NCBI GenBank assembly: GCA_016987375.1
Contig: PJRA01000216.1
Location: 1,828,681-1,892,680 of the forward strand
DNA: 64,000 nucleotides
Source: Brachionus koreanus
Taxonomy: Eukaryota; Rotifera; Eurotatoria; Ploima; Brachionidae
Reading direction: 5' to 3'
Under the pieces are notes generated by a model. The model worked only from the letters and a program-made list of their open reading frames with translations, was not told where the DNA came from and made no database searches. This document shows positions 49,601-61,386 of the stretch, piece by piece (the stretch's first letter is position 1; each line of letters opens with the position of its first letter). The position numbers were made by a program, and so were the translations under genes.

Positions 49601-52600
49601 ACCATGATGTATCGGGGATAAGTGATCCGTTTCTCCAAGTTCGCATAATACGTCTACTACGAGTTTTAGGCAAGAACGATCAAGAATCTAGTGAGTCCAT
49701 GAACGACATCTTAGCTCAGGTAATATTTTTGATTCTCAAAATTAGAATAGATAAAATAGGTAAGTTGAAAAGTTGGTGTTTCTAATAGAAACCGGTGCAA
49801 TAGCCGGTCAAGCCATTCTACACGAACTAGCTCAAACACTTTTGAGTTTGTCCTCAACAAACTCAGCTCTCAGGGTTTGTAATTATGACTAGCTTATTTT
49901 ATCTGTTCGATGTTTGTAAATTTAAATATTTGTTTAATTTTTGTACGCGCTCAGGTTTGCACTAATACAGAAACTACAAAAAATGCTGGAAATTCAATCC
50001 TTCACGAAACTGTTCTAACTATTATGGACATAAAATCCGAGCCCGCTTTAAGAGTAATTAATGTGCTATAATATAAATTTTTAAAATTGCTAATATCTTT
50101 TTATTTAAAGGTTTTAGCAGTTAATATTCTGGGTAGATTTCTGTTAAATCAAGACAAAAATATAAGGTTATTCTTTTAAAATTTTTAAGCTGACCAATTT
50201 CATTAGCAGTTTATCAAATTATCTCATTTAAATAAAAAAATAGACTAATTGAAGTTTATGATCAAAATAATTTTTATCTGTACCAAGACATTTTAAATCG
50301 TTTTGAAATAGCCTACATAATTCTGCATACAAATCTTTACAGATATGAGCAGGTTTAAGATTGAATGTTTAGTAAGAAAATTTAATTTTACAAAAAAAAT
50401 CAAAAATTACCTAAAAACCTTAATTTATTTAACACATAAAATTCGATTAAGTAAAAATGGTTTTGAGTCAGTTAGTCCAGAATTATTAAATATTTTTAAA
50501 GCATCATTTAAACAAAAAAATATTGCTAGATCATAAAAAATAAAAGAATGCTAGATCATATTCCATGGAATTGATAGGTTTTCCATGGAATTGATATTGA
50601 GTCAGGTTTTCTACTTTAGCCGATTGTTTAATAAAAGAAGTATATTCTATTTCAAGCATTTTATACAAGGAAACTATGGTTTTCGGTCTCATTAGTTTTG
50701 GTATGGATCCAACTTTATTAATGTTTTAGCTAAATGAGTTCAAATTTACAAAAAAATTTCTAAATTAAGATTCAGCTTATAATACTCTTCCAAATCTGTG
50801 AATTTTCTATCGCTATCGGCATTAAGTTTTTCTGTATTTGTTTGAATATTCAGCCTTTGAAAATTTTTATTTTATTTTTGTCTTTGATAGAAGATAGTTA
50901 TGGGTTAATACCTTTAACCAACAGTTACCGCTAATCTTTATACTTATTTATGTTTTTCATGTTTTTTATTTTACATTTGATTTTTATTCTAAACACATTT
51001 AAACAATTTTCGATCCTTTTTTATTAATCGTTAGGCTAAAAAGAAGGACTTTGTTCCATTCTGAGTAGCCTGAGGTTTTCCCTCAAACAAATAAAAATAC
51101 AATACAATACAATACATTTGTCTTTGGTAACATTTAAAAGTTTACTTTAGGAATAGAATATTACTTTTTATTAAGGAAAAAAGTGTTAAAAATTCAAATA
51201 TACTGAAAAGATTTTTAATTATGTTAAAAACTAATCTTATTAAATTTATTATTTAATTGCAAAAAAAACAAAAAAAAATTTTTTAAAAAGCTTATAAATT
51301 TTCAATCTAGAGAAAACGAAGTATATTGCCATTCGGACGAATCGTAGGGTTTTCCCTTCAACTTTATTTTATAAAAATAAATACTGCGTAATTTGCTTTT
51401 TTGAATAAACTAAAAACTATGTTGAAATATTAGAAAGTATACCAAGAATTTAGAAAATTATGGCAGAATTTTGCAAAATAAAAATTTTTTAAAATACTAA
51501 TAGTTTTTCTTGACTTCTTTGACATATTAATCATTAAAATTGAACATCGATTAAAACATGAATTTTCATTGTAATTATATAAGAAAATCTTATTTTCTGA
51601 AAGATTTAGCAAAAATATTTTTCTGTAGATTTTTTTTTTCTATTTCAATTCTAAAATAAATGAATTTTATATTTAATTTTTACTTGTATTGTCTAAACTA
51701 CAAAATATATTGCTAAATAAATTAAATGAAAATCCTATCTTAAAGCATTAAGGCAAATATTTAATTAATCTCAATTGTACGATTTATTAGATTTGAAAAA
51801 TCTGTCATGAATTGGTCATCTTCAATTGATTTAGGTTAAAATTTAGTAAAAATTTAAGATATGTTGCCTTGAATACACTGTTGCGAGTGATTCATGCAGA
51901 TTTGAGCTCTATTCAGCGACACCGAGGAACAATTGTTGAATGCCTCAAGGACCCAGATGTGTCTATAAAGCGAAGAGCAATGGAATTATGCTTTGCATTA
52001 ATAAATCGAAAAAATATAGTTGAAATGATCGATGAACTGTGCAGTTTTCTTCAGACATGCGAGCCTGAGTTCAAAGCCGATTGTTCATCGAACATGTTTA
52101 TAGCAATGGAAAAATATGCTCCCAACAAAAAATGGCATGTTGATCAAATGATCAAAATTCTCAAATCGGCCGGAAACAATTCACGCGACGACATAGTATC
52201 CAGTTTTATATCGCTAATTTCGAATACCCCTGAGCTTCACTTGTATACAATGCATCAATTGGTTGACATGATACGAGATGATGTGACACAGCAGCCATTA
52301 GTGCAAGTTGCCGCTTGGTGTATTGGCGAATACGGTGAACAATTTCAAAGCAGTGATTACGAAGGACAAAAAGTTGATGAAGAGGAAATAGCCAATTTAT
52401 TAATTAAAATTCTAAATTATAATGCTGGTTTGATTTCAACACGCCAATATGCCATTAATGCACTTGTAAAATTAACGAATCGTTATCCCGTTTTGACCGA
52501 ACATGTTCAATCCATTATGTCCGTGTATGGTTGCAATATGAATTTAGATTTACAGCAGAGGGCAGTAGAATATCATACTGTGCTTAAGAAATATGATAAT

Positions 52601-53548
52601 TTAAAAGATGGATTGTATGAACAAATGCAGCCTTTCGAACTTAAGCAAAACTATATAGATGATGTGGAGGAAGATATCTACGAAGGTAAGAATGAAGAAG
52701 AAATTTTACATGAAAAAGAAAAGCAAAAAGAAGAGGCTACAAAAGCGTTACTTATCATTTTCGGAGAGGACTCTACAGAAACAACTCCAAGCAAAAATGA
52801 AGAAGCGCCAAAACTTGATCCCTTAGCGGACATTTTCGGTAATCCTCCTACAACAAATCCATCGAATTCAAATGTACTGGACTCAATATTCGGCTCAAAT
52901 GAACAAGTAGCTCCGCAAACGTCCAATAATATTCTTGATATTTTTGATAGTTCAAACAATCAATCATCATCTAAACCTAGTCAATCAGGATTAGACGATA
53001 TTTTGGGAATGAACAGTACAACAGTCGTAAATAAATCCGACAAAGCTTCTAACAACGATATAATGGATATTTTTGGAAATTTGCAAACTAAGCCAATTCA
53101 AAATGGTCATGGTGAATCAATAAATGGTCAGAAGCCATCAATGAATGTATACGAAAAGAATGAAGTCAAAATAACTTTTGAGCCATGTGCAAATGGCAAT
53201 GGAAGCACACCAACACAGCATTTTATTCAATTAAAGGCAGAAAATTTGTCTTTTAGTAATGTTGTTAGAAATTTTATATTTAGTGCTGCGGCACCAACTA
53301 GCATGAAACTGCAACTATCTCAGCCAGATAAAACTAATTTACAGCCATTTGAAAATATGTCTCAAACAATTGCTATAGCTAATCCGAATAAAGTAAAAAT
53401 TCATAATAATTTTTATTAAATTGAAGTGAAATTTTATTTTCTTAAATTAAAGGATAAATTACGATTAAGAATAAAATTGTCATACAAATTGAATGATGTA
53501 CCAATCGAAGAACCAGTTTTTGTTGTGAATATACCATTTTTTGAATAA
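46666..53548 (+). CDS. AP1G1: AP-1 complex subunit gamma (gamma-adaptin)
   Basis: Core exons 46666-47057, 47116-47354, 49201-49277, 49543-49719, 49955-50053, 50111-50166, 51859-53392 and 53453-53548 give about 889 residues. The trunk carries [66 protein letters not shown] and [16 protein letters not shown] hinge with repeated short motifs follows (ADIFG, LDSIFG, ILDIFD, LDDILG, IMDIFG), then a gamma-ear. AP-1 recruits clathrin and cargo at the trans-Golgi network and endosomes. The N-terminus has about 25 residues more than human before [19 protein letters not shown] second exon of similar sequence (49773-49874) precedes the 99-nt exon at 49955 and is described separately. Intron 2 holds a MITE and intron 6 a LINE-tail-like repeat. 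Confidence 0.95.
48724..48992. mobile_element. MITE with perfect ends and 8-bp target duplication
   Basis: A 269-bp element in AP-1 gamma intron 2. Its ends are perfect inverted repeats of at least 20 bp, starting GGCATTGTGAATTTTGG. It is flanked on both sides by the direct repeat tattaatc (48716-48723 and 48993-49000). An 8-bp target duplication is the mark of hAT (or P) elements. It is non-coding and therefore non-autonomous. A decayed relative lies at 5776-6052. Confidence 0.9.
49773..49874 (+). CDS. Candidate alternative exon 5a of AP-1 gamma
   Basis: A 102-nt phase 0-0 stretch just before the canonical 99-nt exon. It encodes [20 protein letters not shown] and then ends SALR, against [20 protein letters not shown] and then ALR in the canonical exon. 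Shared residues are ET, AG, ILHE, T and ALR. An AG acceptor (aaaag) and a GT donor (gtttgt) keep the frame on both sides. It looks like a tandem exon duplication, to be spliced as an alternative. The acceptor is weak, and a better-looking tag at 49787-49789 would be out of frame. Confidence 0.55.
50880..51120. repeat. LINE 3'-tail-like repeat
   Basis: In AP-1 gamma intron 6, a block with agaaggactttgttccattc runs into aaataaaaatacaatacaat, a simple-repeat tail typical of LINE 3' ends. A related block (ggaaggactaagtctccattc) followed by a taaa-type tail is at about 55230-55310. No coding part is left. Confidence 0.4.
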
Positions 53549-54115
53549 AAAATTTCGATTCAATGTTTTTCACAAAATCATACCGCTTTTAAAAGCTTCT
53601 TTTTTTTTCAAATTCAATCAATAAGAAAATTTTTTAATCAAACTTACATTGAATCAAACAACAATATTTATTTATTTAAGTTATTATTAACCTTTTACTT
53701 GTTAGTATTGAAATAAATGAAGGAAAGTATTTGAAATTTTTTATATTTATTCCGAACTTTTGACATGATTCTAAAAAAGGAAATTAAATAAATGAAATAC
53801 TTTGTCGTTTTTAAAGTTTTTTAATTTATAATAAAAATATATATTTCACATTTTTTTCTTAAATGATAGAATAAAATGATTCAAGACATAAATGTCTTGT
53901 AATAGGCTATTAAGATAGCTTTAATATTGAATTAGAATTTTTATCTGAATGGGTCAAAAAATAAAATTACTTTGTAAAATTATTATAGTTTTTTTTCAAA
54001 TATTTTTGAATTAAAAAAACATGAAAAAATGCTTGGTGCTTCTAGTGTTAAAGAACTTAAAAAATGATGTGTTAATTTTCTAGAACTAAATTAATTCTGT
54101 TTATATCACTAATTG

Positions 54116-54280
54116 GCCCGTATAGCCGAGTGGTTTGTGTGTTAGTCATGCAAGCAGAGGGTGGAGGGTTCAAAACCCATTGAGGGTGGAAAAATCTTCA
54201 AAANNNNNNNNNNNNNNNNNNNNNNNNNNNNNNNNNNNNNNNNNNNNNNNNNNNNNATAGAATAGGGTCAAAAAAAAAAA
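54116..54280 (+). repeat. tRNA-derived SINE with target duplication
   Basis: The head has tatagccgagtgg (box A, Leu/Ser-like D arm) and GGTTCAAAACC (box B). The element ends in an A-run and is flanked by the 13-bp direct repeat atatcactaattg (54103-54115 and 54281-54293). The flanking duplication and poly(A) indicate LINE-driven retroposition. The acceptor stem does not pair, so it is not a working tRNA. About a third of its length is the N gap. Confidence 0.8.
54204..54256. other. Assembly gap (53 N)
   Basis: A run of N inside the SINE at 54116-54280. The gap sits just after the tRNA-like head, so the missing sequence is probably SINE body; its true length is unknown. Confidence 0.98.
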
Positions 54281-55194
54281 ATATCACTAATTGTACTTAA
54301 TGGTTTTAGTTTTAAATATAAGATGAAATAAGCTCTTTTTTAAAAAACAAATAAAGGAAGTAATAAAAGGGGTTCAAAAGACCCCTCCAATCTTTGAATG
54401 TTAAATTTCGAAACCGAGAAGCATTTGAAGAAGTTTTTGAAGTTAAAAAAGAAATAAAAAGTTATTAAATTTTTGGAAATTTTTAAAAACAACAGTTATG
54501 AGGATCGTATTTTTGCTATTTTGGCAAGTGTTATTCTGGCTGCTTCGGCTACTAGTATCCCGAGTGAAAGATTATTTTTTCACGCTGATTATCTTTCTGA
54601 TAGACGAAATAGACTTTCAAAAAACAAATTTTAAGAAAACATAAATTTATAATTTTGTATTTTTTTTAAAAAAAAATTTTTAAAAACTGTAAATAAAAAG
54701 TATGAATACTGTTATTTGTTATTTTTTTTTGTTAAAATTTAACAAATCATCCAAAAAATAAATTTTTAATTAACTTATTTCAAAAATTTAATTTTCGATT
54801 TTCAAACCTCGTCTAACTAATTCAACTTAATTTAATTTTAGTTGACTAAAATATAGCCGATTATACAAAATTAGATAAATTGAAACCCATCACTACAATC
54901 ATCAAATATTTTCCACCAAAAACAATCCACAATAAGCTCAGAATTGATTTGATCGATTTCAGAGCAAACAAGCTTTTTTCAAAATTTAAAATTCAAAATT
55001 ATTTAGTACAATTAGTGATAAACAGAATTAATTTAGTTCTAGAAAATTAGCACGACATAATTTTTTAAGTTCTTTAAATGAACAATTTAGTTCTCTCTAG
55101 ATAAATTAATGTAAATTGTAAATTTCTTTTCTAACATTTAAAAAATTTAAAAGCTAAACTCAATCTAAATTAACTTTTTTTGTTATTTTACAAC

Positions 55195-55530
55195 ATGGTG
55201 CGACATCAAAAATTAATCATGTGGCTGAAAGGAAGGACTAAGTCTCCATTCCAACCGGCCAAGGCTTCGCCTAAATTATTTTTTAAATAAATTTAAATAA
55301 ATAAATGAACAATTAATATTATTTTTGTTTTTGACTTATTCAAATAAAAATTCTAATTCACTATTAAAGCTATTGAAAATGATGGCCTCAATAGGGAGCA
55401 TGTTCTACTGGTTTGATAGTCGGTAATTGAAGAATTCGCATGAGTTACAGAACCTGAAGATTTCTCTACGTCGTGCAATAAAAATTAGTGTTTTATGGCA
55501 ATCAATCTTCACGCGTTCTACTTAGTTTAA
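55195..55530 (-). mobile_element. LINE 3' end fragment
   Basis: On the minus strand, about 55340-55470 reads FRFCNSCEFFNYRLSNQ, then a stop in place of the usual W, then NMLPIEAIIFNSFNSELE. This follows the ORF2 tail pattern F-x-NR-x-x-x-WN-LP...SFN-L. The low-coordinate side (55230-55310) is a possible 3' untranslated tail with taaa-type repeats, although its strand relation to the coding part is not certain. Confidence 0.5.
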
Positions 55531-55752
55531 GAGATGTAAAATCAAATGCAATTTTTAATATTTTCAAAGGTGACTCATTTCTTAGCATTTTTTTATTGTG
55601 TTATTTTGTATCAAATTGAATAGCAAAAAATTTTATCTTAATTCCAAGATCAAAATTCTTTTTCTAAAATAAATTAAATCTAATTAAATTAATGTTAATG
55701 AAAAATGAAATATAAAAAATTAGCTGAAAAACTTTTAGAAATTAAGTAATTG

Positions 55753-57111
55753 ATGGAAAAAAGTGATGATAAGAATATTGTTCTTAATTACAAAATTGTA
55801 AACCAAGATTTTAATTATGACGGAGAAGTTATTATATTAGAAGATGACGATTTTATTCAATCAACTTTAAACTTATTTTCAACAGAAGAAATCAATGGTC
55901 CAAAAGAATTGATAAATAGAGATTTTGATGATGAAAACTTACTAAATTCACCAACAAGTTTAATTGATTTAACAGCAACAGATGATTTTGATCTTTATGA
56001 CATATTTATGCTGGAAACAGAGTCAAGTAATAACCTCGATTCGCAATTGAACGTAAATTTACCCTTCAAAAAAGAGAAAGTAAAAAAAGAATATGAATTA
56101 CTAAAAATGAATAATTTGAAAGAGATTCCTGAAATTTTTTTAGACGAAGAAGTTCCTAGAGAAGATAATTTTGATCATGAAAGTAACGTCATTTCTACAA
56201 CAAATTCAAAAAATAAACAAATTATTTGTGCTGAATGCTTAAAATCTTTTAGCAGATCTTATAATTATAAACGTCACCTTTTCTTGCATAGGATCAAAAC
56301 TAATGATAATTTGAGTATAAACAAATGTCCAAATTGTAAAAGAGAAGTAGCAGACCGATCAAATTTTTTTAAACACTTGAAAATTTGTTCACCTAGTTGC
56401 ATTGCAAATTTTAAATCTGTCAAAACAAATAAGTCAGCAGGCACCAATAAATTTATATGCCCAATATGTGACAAAATATTTTTCAAAAAATACAACTTAA
56501 CTAGACATCTAGGAGTACATTTAATGAACGAACTAAATAGAAATAATGAATTTTGTCTGAACTTAAATGATGGATTTACAAGCAAAAAAAGTGTAAAATA
56601 TCAATTTTATGAATGTGAAAAATGTGAAAGAAGATTTTCAACAAAGCAATTATTACTATATCATAAAGATAAATGGCATGAAACAAGATACTCGTGCCAT
56701 TATTGCAACGATATAATGTTTTTTAACAAACTCGAATTCATTAGACACTTAAATCTAAATCACAAAATAAAATTTAAATTTGAATGTAAATATTGTAAAA
56801 AAAGTTTTCGCTATGTAAGCGAATTTATTCAACATAGATTAACTCATCTAAACAAATTTCAAATTAATCAATGGGATAGAGTTAATAAAAAATTTGAAAT
56901 TAACTCATTGGATTTTTTTAATATCAAGAAAAGTATGCAATGTTCGTTTTGTGGAAAAAATTTTTCAAAAAAATTTAATTTAACAAGGCATTTAAGAACC
57001 AAGCATTCAATCGAAAATGATGGTCAAGATCAAATTAACAGCTTATTTTCACAAAAACAAAATTTATTTTTTGAACAAAATAAATCAAAATTTTTAATCA
57101 ATAAATTGTAA
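55753..57111 (+). CDS. C2H2 zinc-finger protein, seven fingers
   Basis: A single open frame of 452 residues without introns, unlike its neighbours. The first 150 residues are acidic (for example VIILEDDDF) and may activate transcription. Seven fingers follow. The first begins CAECLKSFSRS and ends KRHLFLH. The second (CPNCKREVAD...HLKIC) is a CCHC variant. The third begins CPICDKIFFKK, the fourth CEKCERRFSTK, the fifth CHYCNDIMFFN, the sixth CKYCKKSFRYV and the seventh CSFCGKNFSKK. The linkers are irregular, not TGEKP, so this is not a typical tandem array. A nuclear DNA-binding regulator is likely, but the target is unknown. The start is the first ATG; the frame is open only a little further upstream. 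Confidence 0.85.
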   Translation: MEKSDDKNIVLNYKIVNQDFNYDGEVIILEDDDFIQSTLNLFSTEEINGPKELINRDFDDENLLNSPTSLIDLTATDDFDLYDIFMLETESSNNLDSQLNVNLPFKKEKVKKEYELLKMNNLKEIPEIFLDEEVPREDNFDHESNVISTTNSKNKQIICAECLKSFSRSYNYKRHLFLHRIKTNDNLSINKCPNCKREVADRSNFFKHLKICSPSCIANFKSVKTNKSAGTNKFICPICDKIFFKKYNLTRHLGVHLMNELNRNNEFCLNLNDGFTSKKSVKYQFYECEKCERRFSTKQLLLYHKDKWHETRYSCHYCNDIMFFNKLEFIRHLNLNHKIKFKFECKYCKKSFRYVSEFIQHRLTHLNKFQINQWDRVNKKFEINSLDFFNIKKSMQCSFCGKNFSKKFNLTRHLRTKHSIENDGQDQINSLFSQKQNLFFEQNKSKFLINKL

Positions 57112-58853
57112 TCATAATAATGAATAGATTTTTTAAAAAAACATGCAAAGATACCGATTTGGTGCTCTTTAAATCACATTAATTTTAATGATATGGCTCA
57201 AAAAATAATAATAATAAAAGCATTAAAATATTTTAAACAAAAATTTTCATTTTTAGTACTTTAATTTATTTCAGGACGATTTTACGAAGTAAAATTTTTA
57301 ATCAAATTTCCTATTCAAATTTTACTAAAATATTTTTAATATGCAATTAAATTTTTATTTATTTATTAGAAAAATAAATTTGGGAATTTCCCGAACGGCA
57401 AAAGCCTTCTTTTCAGCCCCCTTGCTAATGTTTGTTATTTAGTATATAAACAAAATTTAATTTAGAGTAATTTAGAAGTGTTTGAAAATTTAAGATTAAA
57501 GATTAAATGAAATTTAAATGCAATTAAATTAAATTTATATGATTTTACTAGAAATTACAATCCTTTTTTCTAAATTAAAAACTTTGAAAATCTGCGAATA
57601 AATTTAACTGCGCATTTAAAATATTCTAATCATATTTGAAAAAAAATATATTGATCAAAAATTTTATTTTGTAATTTTAGTGCTTGTAAACATTCAATGT
57701 TAAACCCAATTTTTCACATCTGAATGCAAAACTGTAATCTTCCAGCTAAAGATTTAATGGTTTTTCGAAATTAGCTATTTTAAAATTTTATTTCCATTTG
57801 CATTCATAAAGCTTTGTCTTTTAAAGCTAAACATTCTCTTTTGAAAACATAAAAATATAGAAATGATTTGTCAAAAAACGAATAAAATTTTCAAATTCTT
57901 TATTTTATTTTTGATAAATTTTTTTTTTGGAAAGAGAATTAAAAATTATTACGATTCAAAATTAAAATAAGGATGAATAATTAAAATAAATAAATGTTAA
58001 AAAACTTGTTTAAAATTGAAGAGAAATAAAAAAAATGATAACTTTGCATATTCATAATCAACAAATAAAAATTTTCAATAAAAATGGCAAATTGAAGTTA
58101 ATGATCAATTTAAATGACCATACTCATAAATTATCTATTTATAAAGGTTGTTAATAATTTTTAAGTAAAATTTTTGTTTCAGAAATATGTTTTGAAAGTA
58201 AACATTCAATGTTTAAATCAATTTTTTATGTCTTTACAAAAATATCATGCATCCAAAATTTTGCGAAATTCTTGGCTATTGTTTAACATTTTATTCTACA
58301 CACGAAAAAATGTCTCTACATTTAGCATTTTATTAAAAATGCTTAAAAATCTATTTTTTAAGCTGACTTTTGTGAATGAAAATCTGACTATAAACTTCAA
58401 TTTAGCGAAAAAATTTCCCATCATCCTTTTAAAAATTCGTGGTATTAAATAATTAAAGAAATCTTTTCGACTAGCATAATATTCTACTGTTGATAATAAA
58501 AAAAATTGCATTTATTCTTTTTTTTTACCGAAATAAAATAAGAAAATTAATAAAACCTTGAATTTTTTTTAAACTAAATTCTTTTTTTACTGATTTAAAT
58601 TATTTTTATTAATAAAAATTAAAATATAATACAAAAGATTTAAGTTTTTTTTTTTCTCTTTTTCATTTCATTTAGCTCAATTTAAAAAATAATGAATCGA
58701 AATTAAAATTTGTGATGTTCTAAAATCACTTATTTATTAAAATTTTAGTCTTCAGACAGTAAAGATGACATTTAAAATTTCAAACTTATACGATTCACTA
58801 ATTTTTATTTGTATTTGTGTCAAAATATTTAAATTAATTAACGGCAATTCAAA
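57112..58853. other. Spacer with a short direct repeat
   Basis: A/T-rich spacer between the zinc-finger gene and AFG3L2. The words taaacattcaatgtt and caattttt recur at about 57687 and 58200, suggesting two pieces of one old repeat. The open run at 58174-58452 falls on one of them and shows no protein family. Confidence 0.45.
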
Positions 58854-61386
58854 TCATTTTTTCTCTTCTTGTTGTTTGGTTTTATTCCAATCTTTTAATC
58901 CTTTGGGTAAAGATTGATCCTCTTCAGCAGAGCCTTTAAAAGGATATGATTTTTAATTTTTAATTTTTTCTAAATTTAAATAAAAGTCTACCTGTTCCTT
59001 CCACAAATTCTTCATATGTGGTTTTTTCTTTGAACGGTCTAGGACCCAAAAGTTCAATCATATCTTCCCGTTTTAGTACTTCTTTTTCCAAAAGTCTCAA
59101 AGCTATTTTTTCTACATCGGCTTTTTTGTCTGTTAGCAGCTTGAATGTGCGATTAAATGCCGAATCAATTATTTCTCTTACTTCTTCATCAATTATTTGA
59201 GCTGTGTGTTCACTATAAGGCTTATCAAAGGCCATTTCACCAGGCTGAGGCGTTTCAAAAGAAACATTTCCAACCTTTTCACTCATACCATAATGAACTA
59301 CTTGAGCATAAGCCAATTGAGTGACTTTTCTCAAATCATCTTGGGCTCCCGTACTTATTTTGTTAAAAAATAATATCTCAGATATTCTTCCACCTAATGT
59401 CATACACATTCGATCATTTAATTGTTCTCTGGTAAACAAAAAGGCGTCTCTGGGTAAATATTGGGCATAACCAAGGCCTTTTCCACGAGGTATTATAGAA
59501 ACTTTAAGCAATGGTTCGGCATATTGTAGATACCATCCGGCCACAGCATGTCCCGCTTCATGATAAGCGACTGTTCGCTTTTCTTCCGGCTGTAGAACTT
59601 GGGTCTTTTTTTCCATGCCAGCTATAACTCTTTCAATAGCTGCCTCAAAATGCTTAAAATTAATCGAATCACCTAAATCTCTAGCTGCAATTAAAGCAGC
59701 TTCGTTACAAACATTTGATATATCAGCTCCAGAAAAGCCAGGTGTTAGCGCTGCTAATTTTCGAGAAACTTCATCTTTGTTCAATTCGGTCTTGAGCGGT
59801 TTAAGATGAACTTTAAAAACTGAAGCTCTTCCTTTTATATCCGGCAAACCGACAAAAATTTGACGATCGAAACGACCAGGTCTAAGCAAAGCTGGATCAA
59901 GCACATCTACTCGATTTGTGGCTGCCAGAACTATAACATTTGATTGGGCACTGCTAAAGCCGTCCATTTCGACTAGAAGCTGGTTTAATGTATTCTCTTG
60001 TTCACTTTGGCCGCCAAAGTTACGTCCTCCTCTTTTGCGTCCGATGGCATCTATTTCATCGATAAATAAAATACAAGGTGAGTTTTTTCGAGCTGTAGCA
60101 AACATATCCCTGACTCTGGATGGACCAACACCGACAAACATTTCCAAAAATTCAGAACCACTTACAGTAATAAAAGGAACTCCAGCCTCTCCAGCTGTAG
60201 CTTTGGCCAGTAAAGTTTTTCCAGTACCAGGGGGACCGGTTAATAAAGCTCCTTTAGGAATCTTGGCTCCAAGTTGTGTGTATTGATTTGGATTTTTTAA
60301 AAAATTAACAAATTCCATTATTTCAATTTTGGCTTCTTCACAGCCAGCCACATCAACAAATTTTACTCCGGTATTTTCTTTGATTATTCTTGCAGTTGAT
60401 TGTCCGAAGCCGAAAATTCCACCTGGACCTTTAGCGCCTCCTGGACGTGCTCCTAAACCTCCCATTGAGCCCATTCCGGACAGAGATCGTCTTCCCCAAT
60501 AGATAAACAAAATTAGCGGCAAAAACCAACCAATAGCTCCAAGAACCGAAGCTCTTAATAATTTAGGATTATGAAATTTAAAAAAAATTTCTTCGTTTTT
60601 GTTACGGTTCTATTTCTTCTCTATAAAATACAGGTACATAATTATTGGAATCCATTCCATTATCTTTTTGTGCTTGTTCTAAATTTCGTTCAAATGAGTC
60701 TACACTTCCGATCGAAAACCAAGGAATTTTCTTTTTATTAAAAAAAATAAAAATATTTTTTTCTAGAATTATGAAAAAATTTTTAAAAAATTTTATTTTT
60801 TACTTGTTCTGGGTTGCGTAAAACAATTCGCACCCATTTTTTGTTTACAACTTCCAGTCGATCAATAGAACCTTTGCTTAAATAGTCATTTACAAAATCT
60901 CTCCATGTTATCTCTTTGAATCGTTCATTGTAATATGAAATAGCCATCAATGTTCCAGCAGCTAGAGCCAAGATCAAAAAATTTCGTTGCTGATTTTGCT
61001 GGTCTGGCGTGTTACTTGTGCCTTTACTGCCTCCACCTGAGCTCCCGGTTTTTTTGAAATCAAATTTATTTTCGGACTCGTTTGGTGACTTAGGAGAAGA
61101 TTTTCCTGGAAAATATTTTTCAAAGCCTTTTGGGGCATCGGCAAGAAGAATTTTATCACCATTTATTTTAGGAGATAGTTGAGAAGATAGAATAGATGAA
61201 GCTCTATTTTTAGAAGAAAGCTAAAATATTAAAATTTTAAATTTATTTCTTTTATTTATTAAAAACAAAATAAACCTCTTTTTTCAAAATATTGTTATAA
61301 ATTGCCCACAAGTTTTTAGCACATTTAAGCATATGACGCTTATCACGCTTGGTAAATCTGCTTCCAAGCATTGATACAGAGCTCAT
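58854..61386 (-). CDS. AFG3L2: AFG3L2, mitochondrial m-AAA protease subunit
   Basis: Five minus-strand exons (61386-61276, 61220-60804, 60730-60606, 60553-58992, 58933-58854) close in frame to about 764 residues. The N-terminus is basic and suits mitochondrial import. [12 protein letters not shown] and a glycine/serine linker lead to the first membrane helix ([17 protein letters not shown]). Next come the intermembrane domain ([12 protein letters not shown]), the second helix, Walker A (GPPGTGKT), Walker B (ILFIDEID), the arginine finger region (RPGRFDRQ) and the zinc motif HEAGH. The C-terminus is [15 protein letters not shown]. It degrades and matures inner-membrane proteins on the matrix side. 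The closeness of the C-terminal tail to AFG3L2 favours it over paraplegin. Intron 3 is only 52 nt and gives a false frame break if missed. Confidence 0.95.

Larger units (their letters stand above)
54048..55077 (+). mobile_element. hAT-type element bounded by about 68-bp inverted repeats
   Basis: The left arm (54048-54115, with ttctagaactaaattaattc) recurs inverted at 55009-55077 with few mismatches. Between them, 54491-54634 encodes a hAT transposase C-terminal dimerisation motif on the + strand: AASATSIPSERLFFHADYL, then SDRRNRLSKN, then a stop. This matches the family's ATSxPSER-F...DRRN-L pattern. The remaining transposase is missing or decayed, so it is an internally deleted copy. A SINE has inserted into the left arm. 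Confidence 0.75.
53549..55752. other. Transposon-rich spacer
   Basis: Between AP-1 gamma and the zinc-finger gene. It contains a 1-kb inverted-repeat element with a hAT domain, a SINE with an assembly gap inserted in it, and two LINE-tail pieces. No host gene is seen. Confidence 0.65.

Noticed and set aside
54116..54192. tRNA gene (possible CAT anticodon)
   Set aside because: No acceptor pairing, and the unit lies between 13-bp target duplications with an A-tail, so it is a SINE.
58174..58452. 92-codon open frame left of AFG3L2
   Set aside because: No recognisable domain; it overlaps a short repeat also found near 57687 and has an antisense open run as well, as expected in A/T-rich repeat DNA.
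60553..60605. Apparent frameshift in AFG3L2 between the intermembrane domain and the second membrane helix
   Set aside because: A 52-nt GT-AG intron with correct phase on both sides explains it and restores family colinearity.
60974..61162. Open minus-strand frame starting [11 protein letters not shown]
   Set aside because: An alternative frame of AFG3L2 exon 2; the real frame reads [12 protein letters not shown] through to the first membrane helix.
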